Translations under genes and position numbers: made by a program
Part shown: positions 35,089 through 47,127 of the stretch, in pieces
Position numbering within the stretch: position 1 is the first letter of the stretch
How the letters are laid out: each line of letters opens with the position of its first letter
DNA from: Hyparrhenia diplandra
Taxonomy: Eukaryota; Streptophyta; Magnoliopsida; Poales; Poaceae
DNA: 64,000 nt
NCBI GenBank assembly: GCA_015847255.1
Contig: JADLZK010008411.1
Coordinates: 62,001-126,000 of the forward strand
Direction: 5' to 3'
The notes under the pieces: generated by a model
What the model saw: the letters and a program-made list of their open reading frames with translations, nothing else
What the model was told of the DNA's origin: nothing
Databases searched by the model: none

Positions 35089-36532
35089 ATCCAGCTTAAA
35101 TGATGGTGTGGCAAAAATAGTTTAACCAGCTTGATGTCTCAAACAACAGAAATAACGATATATGCCAACACCTCGGCCTTCTTTTGCAAGCCGATCGATT
35201 TTTATATAGTTACATGAGGTAAATTATACATAAAAACACATATTATGGCTCTTAAAGCTAGCCGTCAGAGTAAATTATGTGGAGGGTCTTCTGCTAGCAC
35301 AATAGTTAGGCTGGAAACAAAAGCCACATATTTCTCTCTGAGAAACAAAAGCGACGTCGCACCTCCCCGGTCCCGGCAGGCCTAAACCCAACAACGTATA
35401 CCAACCAATGCAAACTCCCAAGTCAAAGCGTGCCCGCCCCGTCCGGCGACAATGCGACATGCATGCGACAGCGCGCGCGCGCCAACGATCGATCGATGGA
35501 TCCGTGCGACCTCCAGCCAAACCAAGCTTGCCCCCTTCTCATTCTTGGATAGATTGATGATTGCTGTTGAGAGGAAGAGGTTACTGCTACTACTACGTGC
35601 CTGCGTAACAATAGGTCGATGGGTATATATGTATGTATTATTCCATAATATATATTTGAATGGAGTGGATTATTCCACTGACACCCACATGGACATGGAA
35701 GCGAGGTAAATGCAGACAGCAGGCAAACCGCAACTGCAAACCATACATTATTCTTTAAGCTCAACACGTACCTCATCATAAGCACACATCTACCCTCTAA
35801 CGACGCACGCAGTACGTAGAGCAGTAGCACCAGTAGTTTTTAATCATCTCTATACATATATAATTTCATTCACAAAAAAGTAATCTTTGGTCGAGGATCG
35901 GAGATGTGGATCAGATCACCCTCATCAATCATCATTAGGGCCTGCACGTACCGCAGTGTGCCGCGTCACTCACGGCGCATGTGCCTCGCTCCGCTGTACC
36001 GGTGTTGGTCTCGCCGTTGAAGTAGAACGAGCACACGCAAGCAGCAGACTAGCAGCAGCTTCGTTGGTTGTTTCTTGTTTTTGCCCTTTGCGTCTTTTCC
36101 ACGCTGTAAGGTTTTACATCTACACATGCATATGCATGTGGATCGGAATCACACGCGATGGTGGCGCCACCCCGTCCGGATCTCATTCTCATGCTCGACC
36201 GGCCGGCCGGTGGCCGTGCGAGTGCGTGCTCTCATCGACTCCTCACTGTATTCTGGCTGCGATCGAGCCGGCCGGCGGCCGCGTGGTCCTCAAGTGAAAC
36301 GCACATGCTTTTCATTGCCTAGCTGTCCGGCCGCTCGTTAGTTTTTTTATATATAATTTGTCCACCGACACCCCAGGGCTACTGTTTGCTCACATGCATA
36401 TTCACCCGTTTAATTACTATCCCTGCAATTTAGCTCCGCCGGACACCTCTGATTACCGATCGGTTATATACTTGCATATTGCATTCTACGTACCCTGAAG
36501 CCCCACACTAAATGGTTTATTCTGAAGCTCTG
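35089..36532. other. Intergenic, no gene supported
   Basis: Mixed composition. 35,890-36,300 is GC-richer with overlapping open frames but no domain or convincing exon structure. Confidence 0.35.
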
Positions 36533-37350
36533 TTAGAGCAACTCCAGTGGTTTGCCAATTGAACTTGGCATTTGCATTTTTTGTTAAAATGTCAGAAATC
36601 CACTCTCTATTGGTTTGCCAATTTGCCGGCCTCTACGCGCAAAAATGCGCGCGGCTCCAAGTATTGGCGCATTCCTCCTTCCGGTGCCATTTGTTGGCTT
36701 TCGTGCGCCAGGGAGACTTCACGGGCGATCTATTTCCTACCGCGAGGAAACACCGGCCCAGACACATCTCGCGCCGTCCCTTTCCTCCCTTCGTCTTGTA
36801 TCTTGCGCCGCCTAGGGTTCTTCTTGGTCGGACACAGAGGGAGATCCACGATGGCGCCGGTGTTTCCCTCGCGCGGTAGGACATAGATGCTCGTGGGTTT
36901 CCGGCCGTGCGCCCGCGTCCGACATGCCGAATGGGTAGCGCCACGACTGCATTTGTGTATAGAAATTCTTTCATAATTAATCTATCTATAGATCTGTATT
37001 TATTCAACACTTGATGTTTTGGAGACGATGGAAACTGATGGATCATCTGAATGGATAGATGATGTATGACCATGTAGGCGATCATCTGAATAGCAAAAAC
37101 GATTATGATTGCTTCTGTCTATGCTGTTTTTATTTTGACGTGCACTGGTATTGTAACGGAGGAAAAAAAAAAAAAAAAAAAGGAAAACCATCGGTAGTTA
37201 AGTTTGGGCCCACTAGATGGGATTTGCCAACTCTAATTTAGCAAACTATTGGAGAAAGGCTATAATTCAACTTGGCAAAAAAATTTGAAGACTTGGCAAA
37301 ACTCAACTTTTGCCAAGTGATTTTTGCCAAACCACTGGAGTTGCTCTTAC
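36533..37350. mobile_element. PIF/Harbinger non-autonomous element with cargo and internal poly(A)
   Basis: The ends are perfect 19-bp inverted repeats 'GAGCAACTCCAGTGGTTTG' (36536 and, complemented, ending 37347) with TTA duplications (36533-36535 and 37348-37350). The left half holds GC-rich coding-like sequence (36,650-36,950). A 19-base A run sits near 37164-37182, as if a transcript had been inserted or captured inside. Confidence 0.85.
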
Positions 37351-37804
37351 TAAAAATAGGTTTGGAAAAACAAAAACAGCTCTTTGGAAGAAGCCGCGAG
37401 GAGTAAGAGCTGTTTTTGCAGAGCCCCTATATGTCTGGTGGTTTTTCTTGCTGCTAATACCCACTTAAACTAAAAGACCAGCTGAATCGGCTTATTCTCT
37501 CTCACAAAAACACTATATTAATTCAGCTGAAATCAGTTGGTTTTGCCCTTGATCTTTCCCATTAATCGATCACTAGGAGTTAGAACCACTCTCCCTCCAT
37601 CAGACGGACACCGTCCGTAGCGTCTCCTCCTCTGCTAGCTCGGATCATGCACAATCTGTCGTCACTACCTCGGATCATAGCTCTCATCTTGCATATTAAG
37701 ACAACTCCACTTGGGGTTCTAATGTCTTTTCTTCCAAGCATCAAGACTTCCTGGCTCTAGAAATCATGTTGTTAGAATAGAAGGAAGTTTTTTTTTTTTT
37801 TTTT
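37351..37804. other. Intergenic, nothing recognised
   Basis: No gene or element end. A T run of 18 precedes the LINE relic. Confidence 0.35.
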
Positions 37805-38130
37805 GGCTTTTGATTAAAGACAAGCTTAGTACCCAAGAGCTCTTCAGAAGGAAACTAATGGTTTTAGATGATTACACTTGTGTTCTCTGTCAGATTTCTG
37901 TGGAGGAAAGCGTGATTCATTTGTTGTTGAAATGCCCATTCTCTGTTACTTGTTAGGCACAACTTGGGTTGGGTATTCAAAATGCACAGGCTCCACGGTG
38001 TACTACGTACTCTTGAAATCGTGCTTGCATTGACCTTGCTGTTTACGCCACGGTGTACTACGTACTGTATTCCTATGAAATGAAAGCAGATGTTGTACCT
38101 AATCTCTTTTCGAGAGAGATAGAGTTTTTT
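37805..38130 (+). pseudogene. LINE relic: reverse-transcriptase zinc-binding domain
   Basis: From 37805 the frame reads WLLIKDKLSTQELFRRK, then CVLCQISVEESVIHLL and KCPF, the zf-RVT pattern found at the C-terminus of plant LINE ORF2. A TAG replaces the usual tryptophan shortly after. 'ccacggtgtactacgtact' is duplicated at 37993-38011 and 38048-38066. Confidence 0.75.
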
Positions 38131-38941
38131 TTTTTCAGAACGAGAGAGATAGAGGTTGGGCCTAAACTAAGATGCCATTAAGAAAACCTTAAATTTGTAT
38201 CCGACCAGAGAGTAGCGGCTGCAGCCATACAGGTCAGTGGTCACTACAGCCTTTTTGATTGAAAGCATGCAAAATAAAGGAATATGAAAAAATACAAGAG
38301 TTGAACGTGGAGTTCTTACCAAAATAGAAGAAAGGGAAAACGTAGGAAATAAGTACACGGGAACTGGTGTTTGGACAAGTCACCACGTTCATGAGACACG
38401 GACGAAAAGTGAACTAAAAGGTGCTACAATACTCGTCACATCGAATCTTTTAACGCATGCATAAAGCATTAAATACGGACAAACAAAATAAATATAATTG
38501 TACAGTGCGGTTGAAAAGTGCGAGACGAATTTTTTTAAGCCTAGTTAGTCCATAGTTAGAAAATAATTACCAAATACATACTAAAAATACTACAAAGTAG
38601 CCGAACCCAAAATATTTCAAACTAAACACCCATGTTGATGGAGCGCACAAGACAACCACACGGAGTGATGTGTGCAGCTGTGCCTCGCTCTTCGTGAAGG
38701 AACAAAAACCGTCCGGTCTGGATGGATGTTTTCTTTACTGCGTTCTGTACATGGAACTATAGAATGGCGCCGTTCCTGTGGAAAGGAAGTTGCCATTTAT
38801 TTGTTCGAAACAGGGTCCAACTCTTGTTTTTTTTAAATAGATTCTATATAATCTCTTTGGAATTTCTCCAAATCAAACAGGTACCGTTCTTGTTTTTTCA
38901 GAAATTGAATGATTTGAAGTTTGATCAAACTTGTATTAAAA
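38131..38941. other. Intergenic, nothing recognised
   Basis: AT-rich, with no supported feature. Confidence 0.35.
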
Positions 38942-40515
38942 CTAGATGAATCTACCCGCGCGTTGCCTTGAGACTACAAATAATTTAAAAAAGTAGACTA
39001 TTTTTTCTATAGATACTTATATGCTGAACCTTGCAGTGATTATGTGACCGCAACGCTTTGCAATAATAATCAATGAGTATAAATAAAAAAGTAAAGCATT
39101 ACTAATTCCTCACTACATTAGTAATAATAATATTATTACACTTGAATTTTGGACTAAAATACCAAAATCAATTGTACTTTGTAACAAAAAATAAAAATTA
39201 AAATCTAACAGCCTGAATCTAGCAGCACCGTCCCTAAAGTTTTATCCATATAAAAACACAACTTGCCGTAAGAATAGTCACTTACAAATTCATCAACACC
39301 TGTAAAAGGTTAATCAAGTAGTATCGTCAAGCCTTGCAAATATAACAGAGAACTCAAAGGAAAATTTCTGGGGCAAAAGGCAAACAAATTCATCGAAACC
39401 TGTACGTAGACATTCATCCCGTTTGTACACCCAAATTCATCAAATAAAAAACCATATATATATAAAGTATTGATTGTAGTAACTGGTAATTGAAACTTTT
39501 GGTATACTATCGAACAGAAACATCACAGCTGAGGAGGAACAGCAGGCCGCCGCAGCCAGCCCCTGTCGCCGATGCCGCCGCCGCTAGATGCATACTCGAG
39601 CCGGATCCGAACAGCAAAGGCCGCCGCAGCCATCGTTGGGGTTGGAGGTTTGGAGCAGAGCCCCTGCCGCCGATGCCGCCGCCGCCGATGCATACTCGAG
39701 CCGGATCCAGATCCTTCCCACAAGGATGGGTGCTAGCGCCCGGACATCACCCCGTCTCACCGGCTATGCAGGCTGGTCTCGTGCCGGACCTCGCCCCCGC
39801 ACCGCTAGCCATGGAGATCGCTCGTCGCGCCCGGAGCTCGCCGCCCGCAACCTCCGCGTCACCGTCTCGGGGCTTGCCTTCCGCAGCCACATGCCCAAAT
39901 CGCCTCCAGCCCCCTGCCAGCCATGGGATTTCGGGGACCTCGACTTTCACCGCGGGCTTGGAGGGGAGGCACGGGCGTGGGCGTGTGGCTATTTTATGGA
40001 CATCGACGGGAAGGCGAGGTGGCAGTGGTGGGAAGGCGAATTGGGAGGCAAGGGGGCGGTGGTGGAGAGATGAGGCGCTGGTGGAGAAGGCACGGGGGGG
40101 CGGGCGGCGTTTCTAGTCCCGGTGGAGAAAAAAAAAAAAAAAAAAACGGATGCAGTAGACGGGAGGGAGGAACGGATGCGAGGTCGCCGGTTTTTCTCCC
40201 TTCGCGGCGCATGTAAGAAACGGAGGCCGCCGGTTTGTTTTCTGCATAAAAAAAACGCATGCAGCAGTAAACGGACGGGAGGGGACAAAAACGCATGCAG
40301 CAGTAAACGGACGGGAGGGGACCCTTCGTGCGTTAAAAAAACGGAGGCCGCTGTTTTTTTTTCTGCGTACAAAAAAACGGATGCAGCAGTAAAGGGATGG
40401 GAGGGGAGGGGATGATGACGTGTCCTACTTGCATGATGCCAGGATTGCAGTTACCAATTAAGCTGGCCAATCAGAACCCAGAGAACTCCCCTAGTGGGGG
40501 CTCTCTTATAGGAGA
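38942..40515 (-). mobile_element. Helitron (non-autonomous), minus strand
   Basis: Read on the minus strand it starts TCTCCTATAAGAGAGC at 40515, preceded by A, and ends '...gcgcgggtagattcat' CTAG at 38942, followed by T. The 3' hairpin is partly decayed ('gcaacgcgcggg' retained on one arm). There is no Rep/helicase. The 5' half is AT-rich and 39,490-40,410 is GC-rich with a duplicated block: 'gatgcatactcgagccggat' at about 39587-39606 and 39688-39707, period 101. The open frames over it have no recognised domain. Confidence 0.6.
40145..40415. repeat. Minisatellite-like array inside the Helitron
   Basis: Two interleaved units: 'gcatgcagcagtaaacggac' plus 'gggagggg' at about 40256-40281, 40293-40319 and, as a variant, 40380-40407; and 'aaacggaggccgc' plus a T-rich tail ending 'ttctgc' at about 40218-40247 and 40338-40366. 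Confidence 0.7.
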
Positions 40516-40523
40516 TTTAGATA

Positions 40524-40786
40524 TACTCCCTCCGGGATGGTATTAGAAGTCGTTTAGGACAGCGACACGGTCTCAAAAACACAATTTTGACCTCTTATTA
40601 TTATAAAAATATTTATGGAGATGTGATATATGTATACTTTTATCAAAGTATTTTTTAAGATAAATCTACTCATATAATTTTTACATTTACAAACTGAACA
40701 ACTTAAAAGTTATTGATGATTTATATTCCCGATGTTTGACCCAAACCTTGTCCAAAACGACTTCTAATACCATCCCGGAGTGAGTA
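40524..40786. mobile_element. Stowaway-type MITE
   Basis: The element 40526-40784 has ends 'CTCCCTCCGGGATGGTATTA' and, complemented, 'CTCACTCCGGGATGGTATTA', flanked by TA. It lies 10 bases from the Helitron 5' end. Confidence 0.9.
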
Positions 40787-42249
40787 TTAACAGTTATGAG
40801 TACCATTAAATAATTATTATGAAATATATTTTTCATAGTAAACTTATTAGTGGAAGGCATAATTTTTAGGCAAACTAACCTATCCACTTACCCAATCCTC
40901 CGTGCCGCTTGGATCAACATTCTATGATCCAGATTGGAAGTTTACATGTTTGCACGGAGAGGTTGGTTTACACATGATCCGCTGCCTAATTTTTTTTTTT
41001 AAGATTACACAGTACGCACGCATACTCACCCCTATGAACACACGTACGTAAACACTACCTCTATGAGCACCTCAAAACTTGATCAAAGTTGATCTGCACG
41101 TAACTAATATCGTCCTTGAAAACTGGAACAGTGGCATGCAAAAGTGTTATTGGCTGAGATAGCTCTACTAATAAGATATTAGTCTTATATCAGATGAAGT
41201 GCCATGATGCAACTGTACGTGAACGTACGTCAAGGACCTCTGCTACCTCACCCACCGGAAAGTTGCCGCCAAGTGTGAATGTGGTGTGAGAAAAAAAATG
41301 AAATCAGGTCCCACAAAACTGCAAGGCTACTACTACTCCTACTGATGACGCCCGCTGGCACTGCACGATTGATCTGAAAATCATCGAGTCATCAACAAAG
41401 CGTCAACGAGAAATTAAAAGGCTGCTGCTGGCTGGTGCATCAGTGGCCCAAATCGAAAGTGCCCAATCGATCGTGTTGTTTCGACTAACCGAGACGACGA
41501 TGGCTCCAACGATCTAATGGGCCCTCGATCATAGACCCATATATATCCATGGACGATAGGCATATGATACCGGCAGGGCCCAGGGATCTAACAGAAAATG
41601 TCAAGGTTTTGCTTGTAATAAATAAAACGTAGCCATTACGTAGGTTTCAAGGAACACTCGCTTTGGGCTTGTAGCTTTTATATAACACAGAAAAATCAAC
41701 CAATAGTTGGACAACCGCCGGCCACATAACACAGCACCAGAACCAAAATTAACGGGGGTTCGAAAAAAGCAGCTCCACGTTCTCGATAATAGACTTTACC
41801 AGTGCACCTACCAATTATAATTGTTAGACAATTAAGCAATTTCTATGTCATTTTAATTCTATAAATCTTATCATACTCCTATAAAAAAATAAATTCCACT
41901 AGTGATTTCTCTCAACATAAAAGCTATTCACATCAACAATGTACTAGAAGTTAGCAAACTATCACATATAAATAATTATGATAGTTTCTCTTCATCCACT
42001 AACATGCATCTAGTTGTCCAAATGATGTGTCAAACTATTCACCACATTTAATTTAAATTTGTTTTATTCATGTAACTATAAATATAATAGCCCAATTTCT
42101 TTTTAATTTATGTGGAATCACCGCGGGGGTATTTAATTAGTTAACATTATGATGATGACATATAAAGGTCTATTAATAATTGAGATCATGACATCAACCA
42201 TATCCATGATAATCTTAAACATGTGAAGCATGTGAATATCAAAAGCATG
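40787..42249. other. Intergenic, nothing recognised
   Basis: AT-rich, with no supported gene or element. Confidence 0.35.
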
Positions 42250-42839
42250 CAAGTATGATACATGTAGCAGAATAGAAAAGTAAGACATACTACTCATAAC
42301 AGCAACAAACATCAGGCAACATATGAAACAACGTGACAGAACAACTAAAACATATAGGCAACAACATATGAAACATCATGACTGTACAACTGAAACATAA
42401 ATCCAGGATATAAATCTAGTAGGACAGACATAAGACATCTCATGAAACGACATGATTGAACATATGAAACAAACTCATGACAACATACTGAAACAACGAG
42501 GGATGAACAATCAAAACATGTAGAAACTGTATGATGGGTTCATCTCTTTTCTATTTTACGTTTTACACATGTGCTCCGAGGTTCTAGAACCTTGTCGTAA
42601 GAGATGAAGATGATTTCTCCATCAAGAAGTCGAGGAAGATGATTCAACCGGCGCTTGAGGAAGATGATGACGACGGACGGCGGCGGTAGTTCGTGGCAAA
42701 ATCGTGTAGACGCTTCCCAAAAACCTGCCCTCTCGCCGCTACGAGATGGAGAATACCTTCATTGCTACGGAATTAAGATTCCGGAGTATGTGTTGTGTTT
42801 TTCTCAATCAAGAGCCAAATGGAGGATGACCAACACCTT
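42250..42839. repeat. Diverged short repeats, TE-derived
   Basis: The phrase 'acatatgaaacaNcatga' recurs about five times between 42310 and 42520. The downstream part is a mixed region without gene. It resembles subterminal repeats of a decayed DNA transposon, family unknown. Confidence 0.4.
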
Positions 42840-43069
42840 TTAGAGCAAGTATAATGGAGAAGTTTGAGCCGGCGACATCCAATAGGGAAGAGGGAGAGAA
42901 AGGAGGAGAGAGAGGGGAGCCGTCGCTTTGCGAAGTCGGGTGACGAGAGTGCGGGCGAAAGGGTTGGCGGCGTTGCTGCTATTGGGCCCCATGTGAAGGA
43001 AACGCCAAAGCGGGCGATTCAGCGGGCGTCGATGCTGGCCGGCGGGTGTATCCCTTATCCTTGCTCTTA
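42840..43069. mobile_element. PIF/Harbinger MITE
   Basis: The element 42843-43066 has ends 'GAGCAAGTATAATGGAG' and, complemented, 'GAGCAAGGATAAGGGAT', with TTA duplications (42840-42842 and 43067-43069). It is related in terminus to the element at 36536-37347. Confidence 0.75.
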
Positions 43070-43512
43070 TGCTTTTCGGCTAGACAATCCAAGAGGCCAT
43101 GGTGCAAGCCCAAAGGCCACCGTGAGAGCCAAAGTGGGCAAGACTAAAGGCCATCATGAATGCTACCTTGGGCAAGCCCATAATAAATCCCACAATAATG
43201 AATGCAGGAGCACCACCTTTCCATCTCCGTGTAAATTTAATTTGTTATTAGTTAATTGAGTGTTTATTTGGTTTAATCGTTCAACTAACAAATCTCCATT
43301 TCATCATTCTAAGGGTACTCCCAAAGTGGAGTATTAATGGTAGTTTCTATCTCTATTAAATAGCTTGACAATCAAGCAAAATGGTGATGTGGCACCTAGT
43401 TAATGAGGAAAGAGAGCACAAATCATATAAATGGTTTCTTTATGGAGAAACCATGTTCGCTCTTAACCCAATGCATAAGAAATCATGATTTTACCATTGG
43501 GGAGAAAATACT
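43070..43512. mobile_element. Probable decayed MITE (about 43313-43505) in intergenic DNA
   Basis: 'gggtactcccaaagtgg' after TAA at the left and the complement of the right end, 'ctccccaatggtaaaa', look like diverged inverted repeats. The 240 bases before it hold nothing recognised. Confidence 0.35.
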
Positions 43513-43513
43513 A

Positions 43514-44385
43514 CACTACTAAACCGCCACGAAGGGATGATTAACCCGTGGCGGTTTTCCGAGACACCAAAAACCACCACCATTAATCCCACAAAAATAA
43601 AAAAATAAAAATCCAGATCAAGGCCCAAACGGGCCCAGATCTGGGCTAGGGTGGATCCGTCGCCCGCCGCCGCCGCCACGCACCGGGATAGGGATGGGAG
43701 GGGGCCGCCGCTGGGATCTCGCCACGCCAGCAGGAGGAGGGGCGGATCCCGCGACCGGATCTCGCCGCCGAACCCGCGGCCGGATCTCGCCGCCGCCGGA
43801 GCCCGCGCCGCCGCCGGAGCCCGCGCTGGATCTCGCCGCGGCCGAGCCGGGCGCTGGATCTCGCCGTCGCCGGAACACGCATCGTCGGTGGAAGACATGG
43901 AAGATGGATCGCCCGCCCCACCTCCTTTTCCGCCACCGCCACGCCTCTCGCTCCCTATCCTCCCTACAATCCAGAGCAATCACCACCGCACGCGGACCCC
44001 ACATTTCCCCGAGTCGTTGCCGCCGCATTACCATGCCGCTCCCCCACCGTTGCCGCCGCTACCACTTGGGAAGCGGCCCCAAACACCGGGATCCTTTTGA
44101 TTATGTAAGGGTCCAAAGGGTGATAGGGCTTATTCTTCACTATGTACCCGTTTCGAATTCTTCAATTTGTACCCACCAACCGAGCCCTACACCTTCAATT
44201 TGGGTTCTTCTTTTCGGCTCTATCCCTCGAGAAGTCTGCGACATCCAAGACAACGACAATAGGAGCCTATGTGTTGGATGGCCTCTTTGCATCCCTCGTT
44301 TGGCTCTCATGCAAGTGATGAGAAGCTTAGGAGGTTAATTTGAGCTTGAGCATATCCTTGTGTCAGTACAAGCTCCGTACCAGGT
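43514..44385 (+). mobile_element. CACTA left arm with GC-rich 5' region
   Basis: It begins CACTACTAAACCGCCACG with inverted 'cgccacg' and 'cgtggcgg' motifs, then a GC-rich block (43,650-44,070) full of overlapping frames without domain. It is followed directly by another CACTA element, so it may be the host of a nested insertion. No right end identified. Confidence 0.5.
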
Positions 44386-46524
44386 CACTATCGGAATTTG
44401 CACCTTTCCCGTGGGGGAAAGTTTTCCTGTGAGCAAGCAACGGAGCTCACGAGAAAGGATAAACACACGAGAAAGATCCTTTCCCGTGAGGGACAGCTCA
44501 CGGGAAAGGCCACACCTCCTTTCCCCGTGAGGCCGGGCTCTCACGGAAAGGGAACCGCCGTGGGTCGCCCCCCGCTCCATCCCCCCTTCCCGTCCGTCCT
44601 CCGTCTAGCTCATGGGAACTTTCCCGTGAGCAAGCTTTCCCATGAGCGGTTGTCACACCTCGGCAAAGGGACCCCCTTTCCCGTGAGTGGGGTTCTAGCT
44701 CGGGGAAAGGCCCCATCTTTTTCTTTTTTTTTTTTTTTTTGGTTTTTGAGCTCCAAACTTTTGCTACAATTCCTACACATCATATGGCACTCCATGTTTA
44801 ATTTTGGTGAATTATTGACTTTATTTGGTATATTTAGGTAATTATTCTCTTTTATGGCAATTTTTGAAATGAGGCCAAATTTAAACTACAAGTGCTTGAA
44901 ATTTTTGAAAAAATTTAGTAGAAAATTTATATTCCTCTTACTCAACACAAATTAAGGCCTTGCATATAAAAATAAAGCCAAACTGAACATCTTCATATGA
45001 AATGAACGCTAATCCTTGCTCGAGTGGTTTAAAATTCTAGAAAATAAACCGATGTGCAAAAAATCATGAAATTTGATAATATGTCATGATATCTTATGTC
45101 GAGGCTATGATAAAAAATTGGGAACGTTTCGGACAAGTTGGCACATGTGATGTTCACAAGCTCCAACATCTCGCGTAGAAGTTTCGTGTTTGTTGAGAAT
45201 GATCCAAAGGTGATTTCATGTGGATGTGGCGGTCAAGTTGTGGTTTGGCTATGAAACTTTTTATATATGCAAATGCACATCAGAGATTGTGTCATGTCAA
45301 TTTTTAGGAAGTTTTTGGATTATTTTGGTAATTATTATAATTTTCATTAAGTAAATACAAATAGAGATAAAACCAAATGAAATAATGGCCAATTTTTCAC
45401 TAAAGCATCAATTATGTATGGGTGAGTGAATGTGACAAGGTATTTTTGAAGTAATCTTGATGAAAATTTGAAAGCATATGCTAGAAAAAAGAAAGAGAGA
45501 GCAATAAATATGTTTTTCGAAAAACCCCTTTCTCGTGAGCTTTTAGGGTTAGCTCACGGAAAGGGAGGCTCTTTCCCGTGAGTTGGGGGTGGGAAGCTCA
45601 CAAGAAGGGGGGGCACCTCAGTGGTGGCGCCGTGGATTTTTATATACTTTCCCGTGAGCCGATCTCTCACGGAAAGAAGGCAAGGCCCACCTCGGTGGCG
45701 GTGCCGTGGGAATTTTTTTTTCTTTTCCCATGAGCCGATCCGGCGTCTCACGGGGAAAGAGGTCCCCCTTTCGTGAGCCGCCAGATCTGGCTCATGGGAA
45801 AGGACAATACGATATTTTTTAAAACAAAGTCAACAGATCGAGCTCAACACTCACACTCGCACACACACGCCACACTCACGCCGACACTCGCCGCCGCCGC
45901 CGCCCCACTCTGCCGCCGGCCGCCGCCGCGCCGCCGCCCTTGCGCTTGCGCCGCCGCCATTGCCGCCGCCCACGCCCCCACGCCCGCCGGCCGGCCCGCG
46001 CTCTCTCTCCCACCGCGCCGCCGGGCTTTGCCCGCCCCCGGGTCCGCCCGGCCGTGCCGCCCTGCCATCGCGCCGCTAGCCCCGCCCACGCCGCCGCCCC
46101 GGCCGCGCGCCCGCCCCCGACGCCGCCCGCCCCGCCCTCCGCCCGGGTCCTGAAGGGAGGAGGGAGGAGTAGGGAGGAGGAAGGAGGTGGGGGGAGGGGA
46201 GGTGGATGAGGAGGCTGGAGGAGGAGGAGGGAGGAGTGGGAGGAGGAGTGGGAGGAGGAAGGATAGGGGAAGAGGAGGCCCCGACGATGTCGCCCTGGCG
46301 GTGTTCCCCCGATGCCGTTGCCCCCGACGCCTTAAGGCCAAGACGCCTTTGTGACTCAAGACCGCCACCGCCGCCGGCGGAAGAGAGGGAGGAGGACCGC
46401 CCATCGTCGTCCGTCCGCCCGCCGTTGTCTTCGCCTTCTCTTCGCAGTTGTCACCATCGTGCCCTTGATGTGAATGTGATTGTCGGCCATCGTGCCGTAT
46501 GTTTTGTTTGGTGTGTATTGGAAA

Positions 46525-47045
46525 CCTCCCCCGTGAAGGGGAGGCTATGTCAAAATTTTCATCTAATCCCGAGTGTTTCTTTTTATGCGAGAGGAGCCCT
46601 TTCAGAGCAAAGTTGAGTGCCTTGCCGAGCCGGAGTGCCTTGGTGGCCCTGATCTTCTTCCTCGCCGACTAGGCTGACTCCACCGTGACCCTAGGTATAA
46701 CCCCTCTTTCCATATCATGGTCGTAGCTGGATCGCGCAGCTCAGAAAGCGTCTCCCGTTCGAAAGAGATACGGTTGGAAGTATGCATCCCTACATACCTA
46801 TAACCATATCTATTTCGAATTGTCCACGTTTTGGGACAACCCAAGGATGCGTATGCGGTCAGTTCCATCCTCCACTCCGCCGGGAGTCAGAGTTTCGGCA
46901 AAGATCTCCCCGTTGTTCTTCGAATACACAATCTCCTGGGAGGAGGACGTGTATTTGGAGAACAACGGGAGGTGTGCCGAAATTCTCGTCTCGTATAGGA
47001 GTGGAGCATGGAACTCGACCTTATCTACGCATCCTCGGGTGGGAT
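46525..47045 (+). other. Two-hairpin leader structure of the first TNP2 gene
   Basis: A perfect small hairpin (CCTCCCC at 46525-46531 with GGGGAGG at 46538-46544) is followed 287 bases later by a long near-palindrome, 46832-47045. Its arms are about 100 bases each; they contain 'ccaaggatgcgta' opposite 'tacgcatcctcgg', 'gttccatcctccactcc' opposite 'ggagtggagcatggaac', and 'ccgttgttcttcgaatacac' opposite 'gtgtatttggagaacaacgg'. It ends 83 bases before the TNP2 ATG. The same architecture is in the second CACTA (55566-56083). See findings. Confidence 0.7.
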
Positions 47046-47127
47046 TAGGACCTATCTTCACCTATTAGATGGTAGGATCCTTGTATAGATGCACTGCATT
47101 CTTATATTCTCACGTATGTGATAGAGA

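Noticed and set aside
45773..46616. Long alanine- and proline-rich frames
   Set aside because: GC-rich CACTA leader sequence, with overlapping frames on both strands and no domain.
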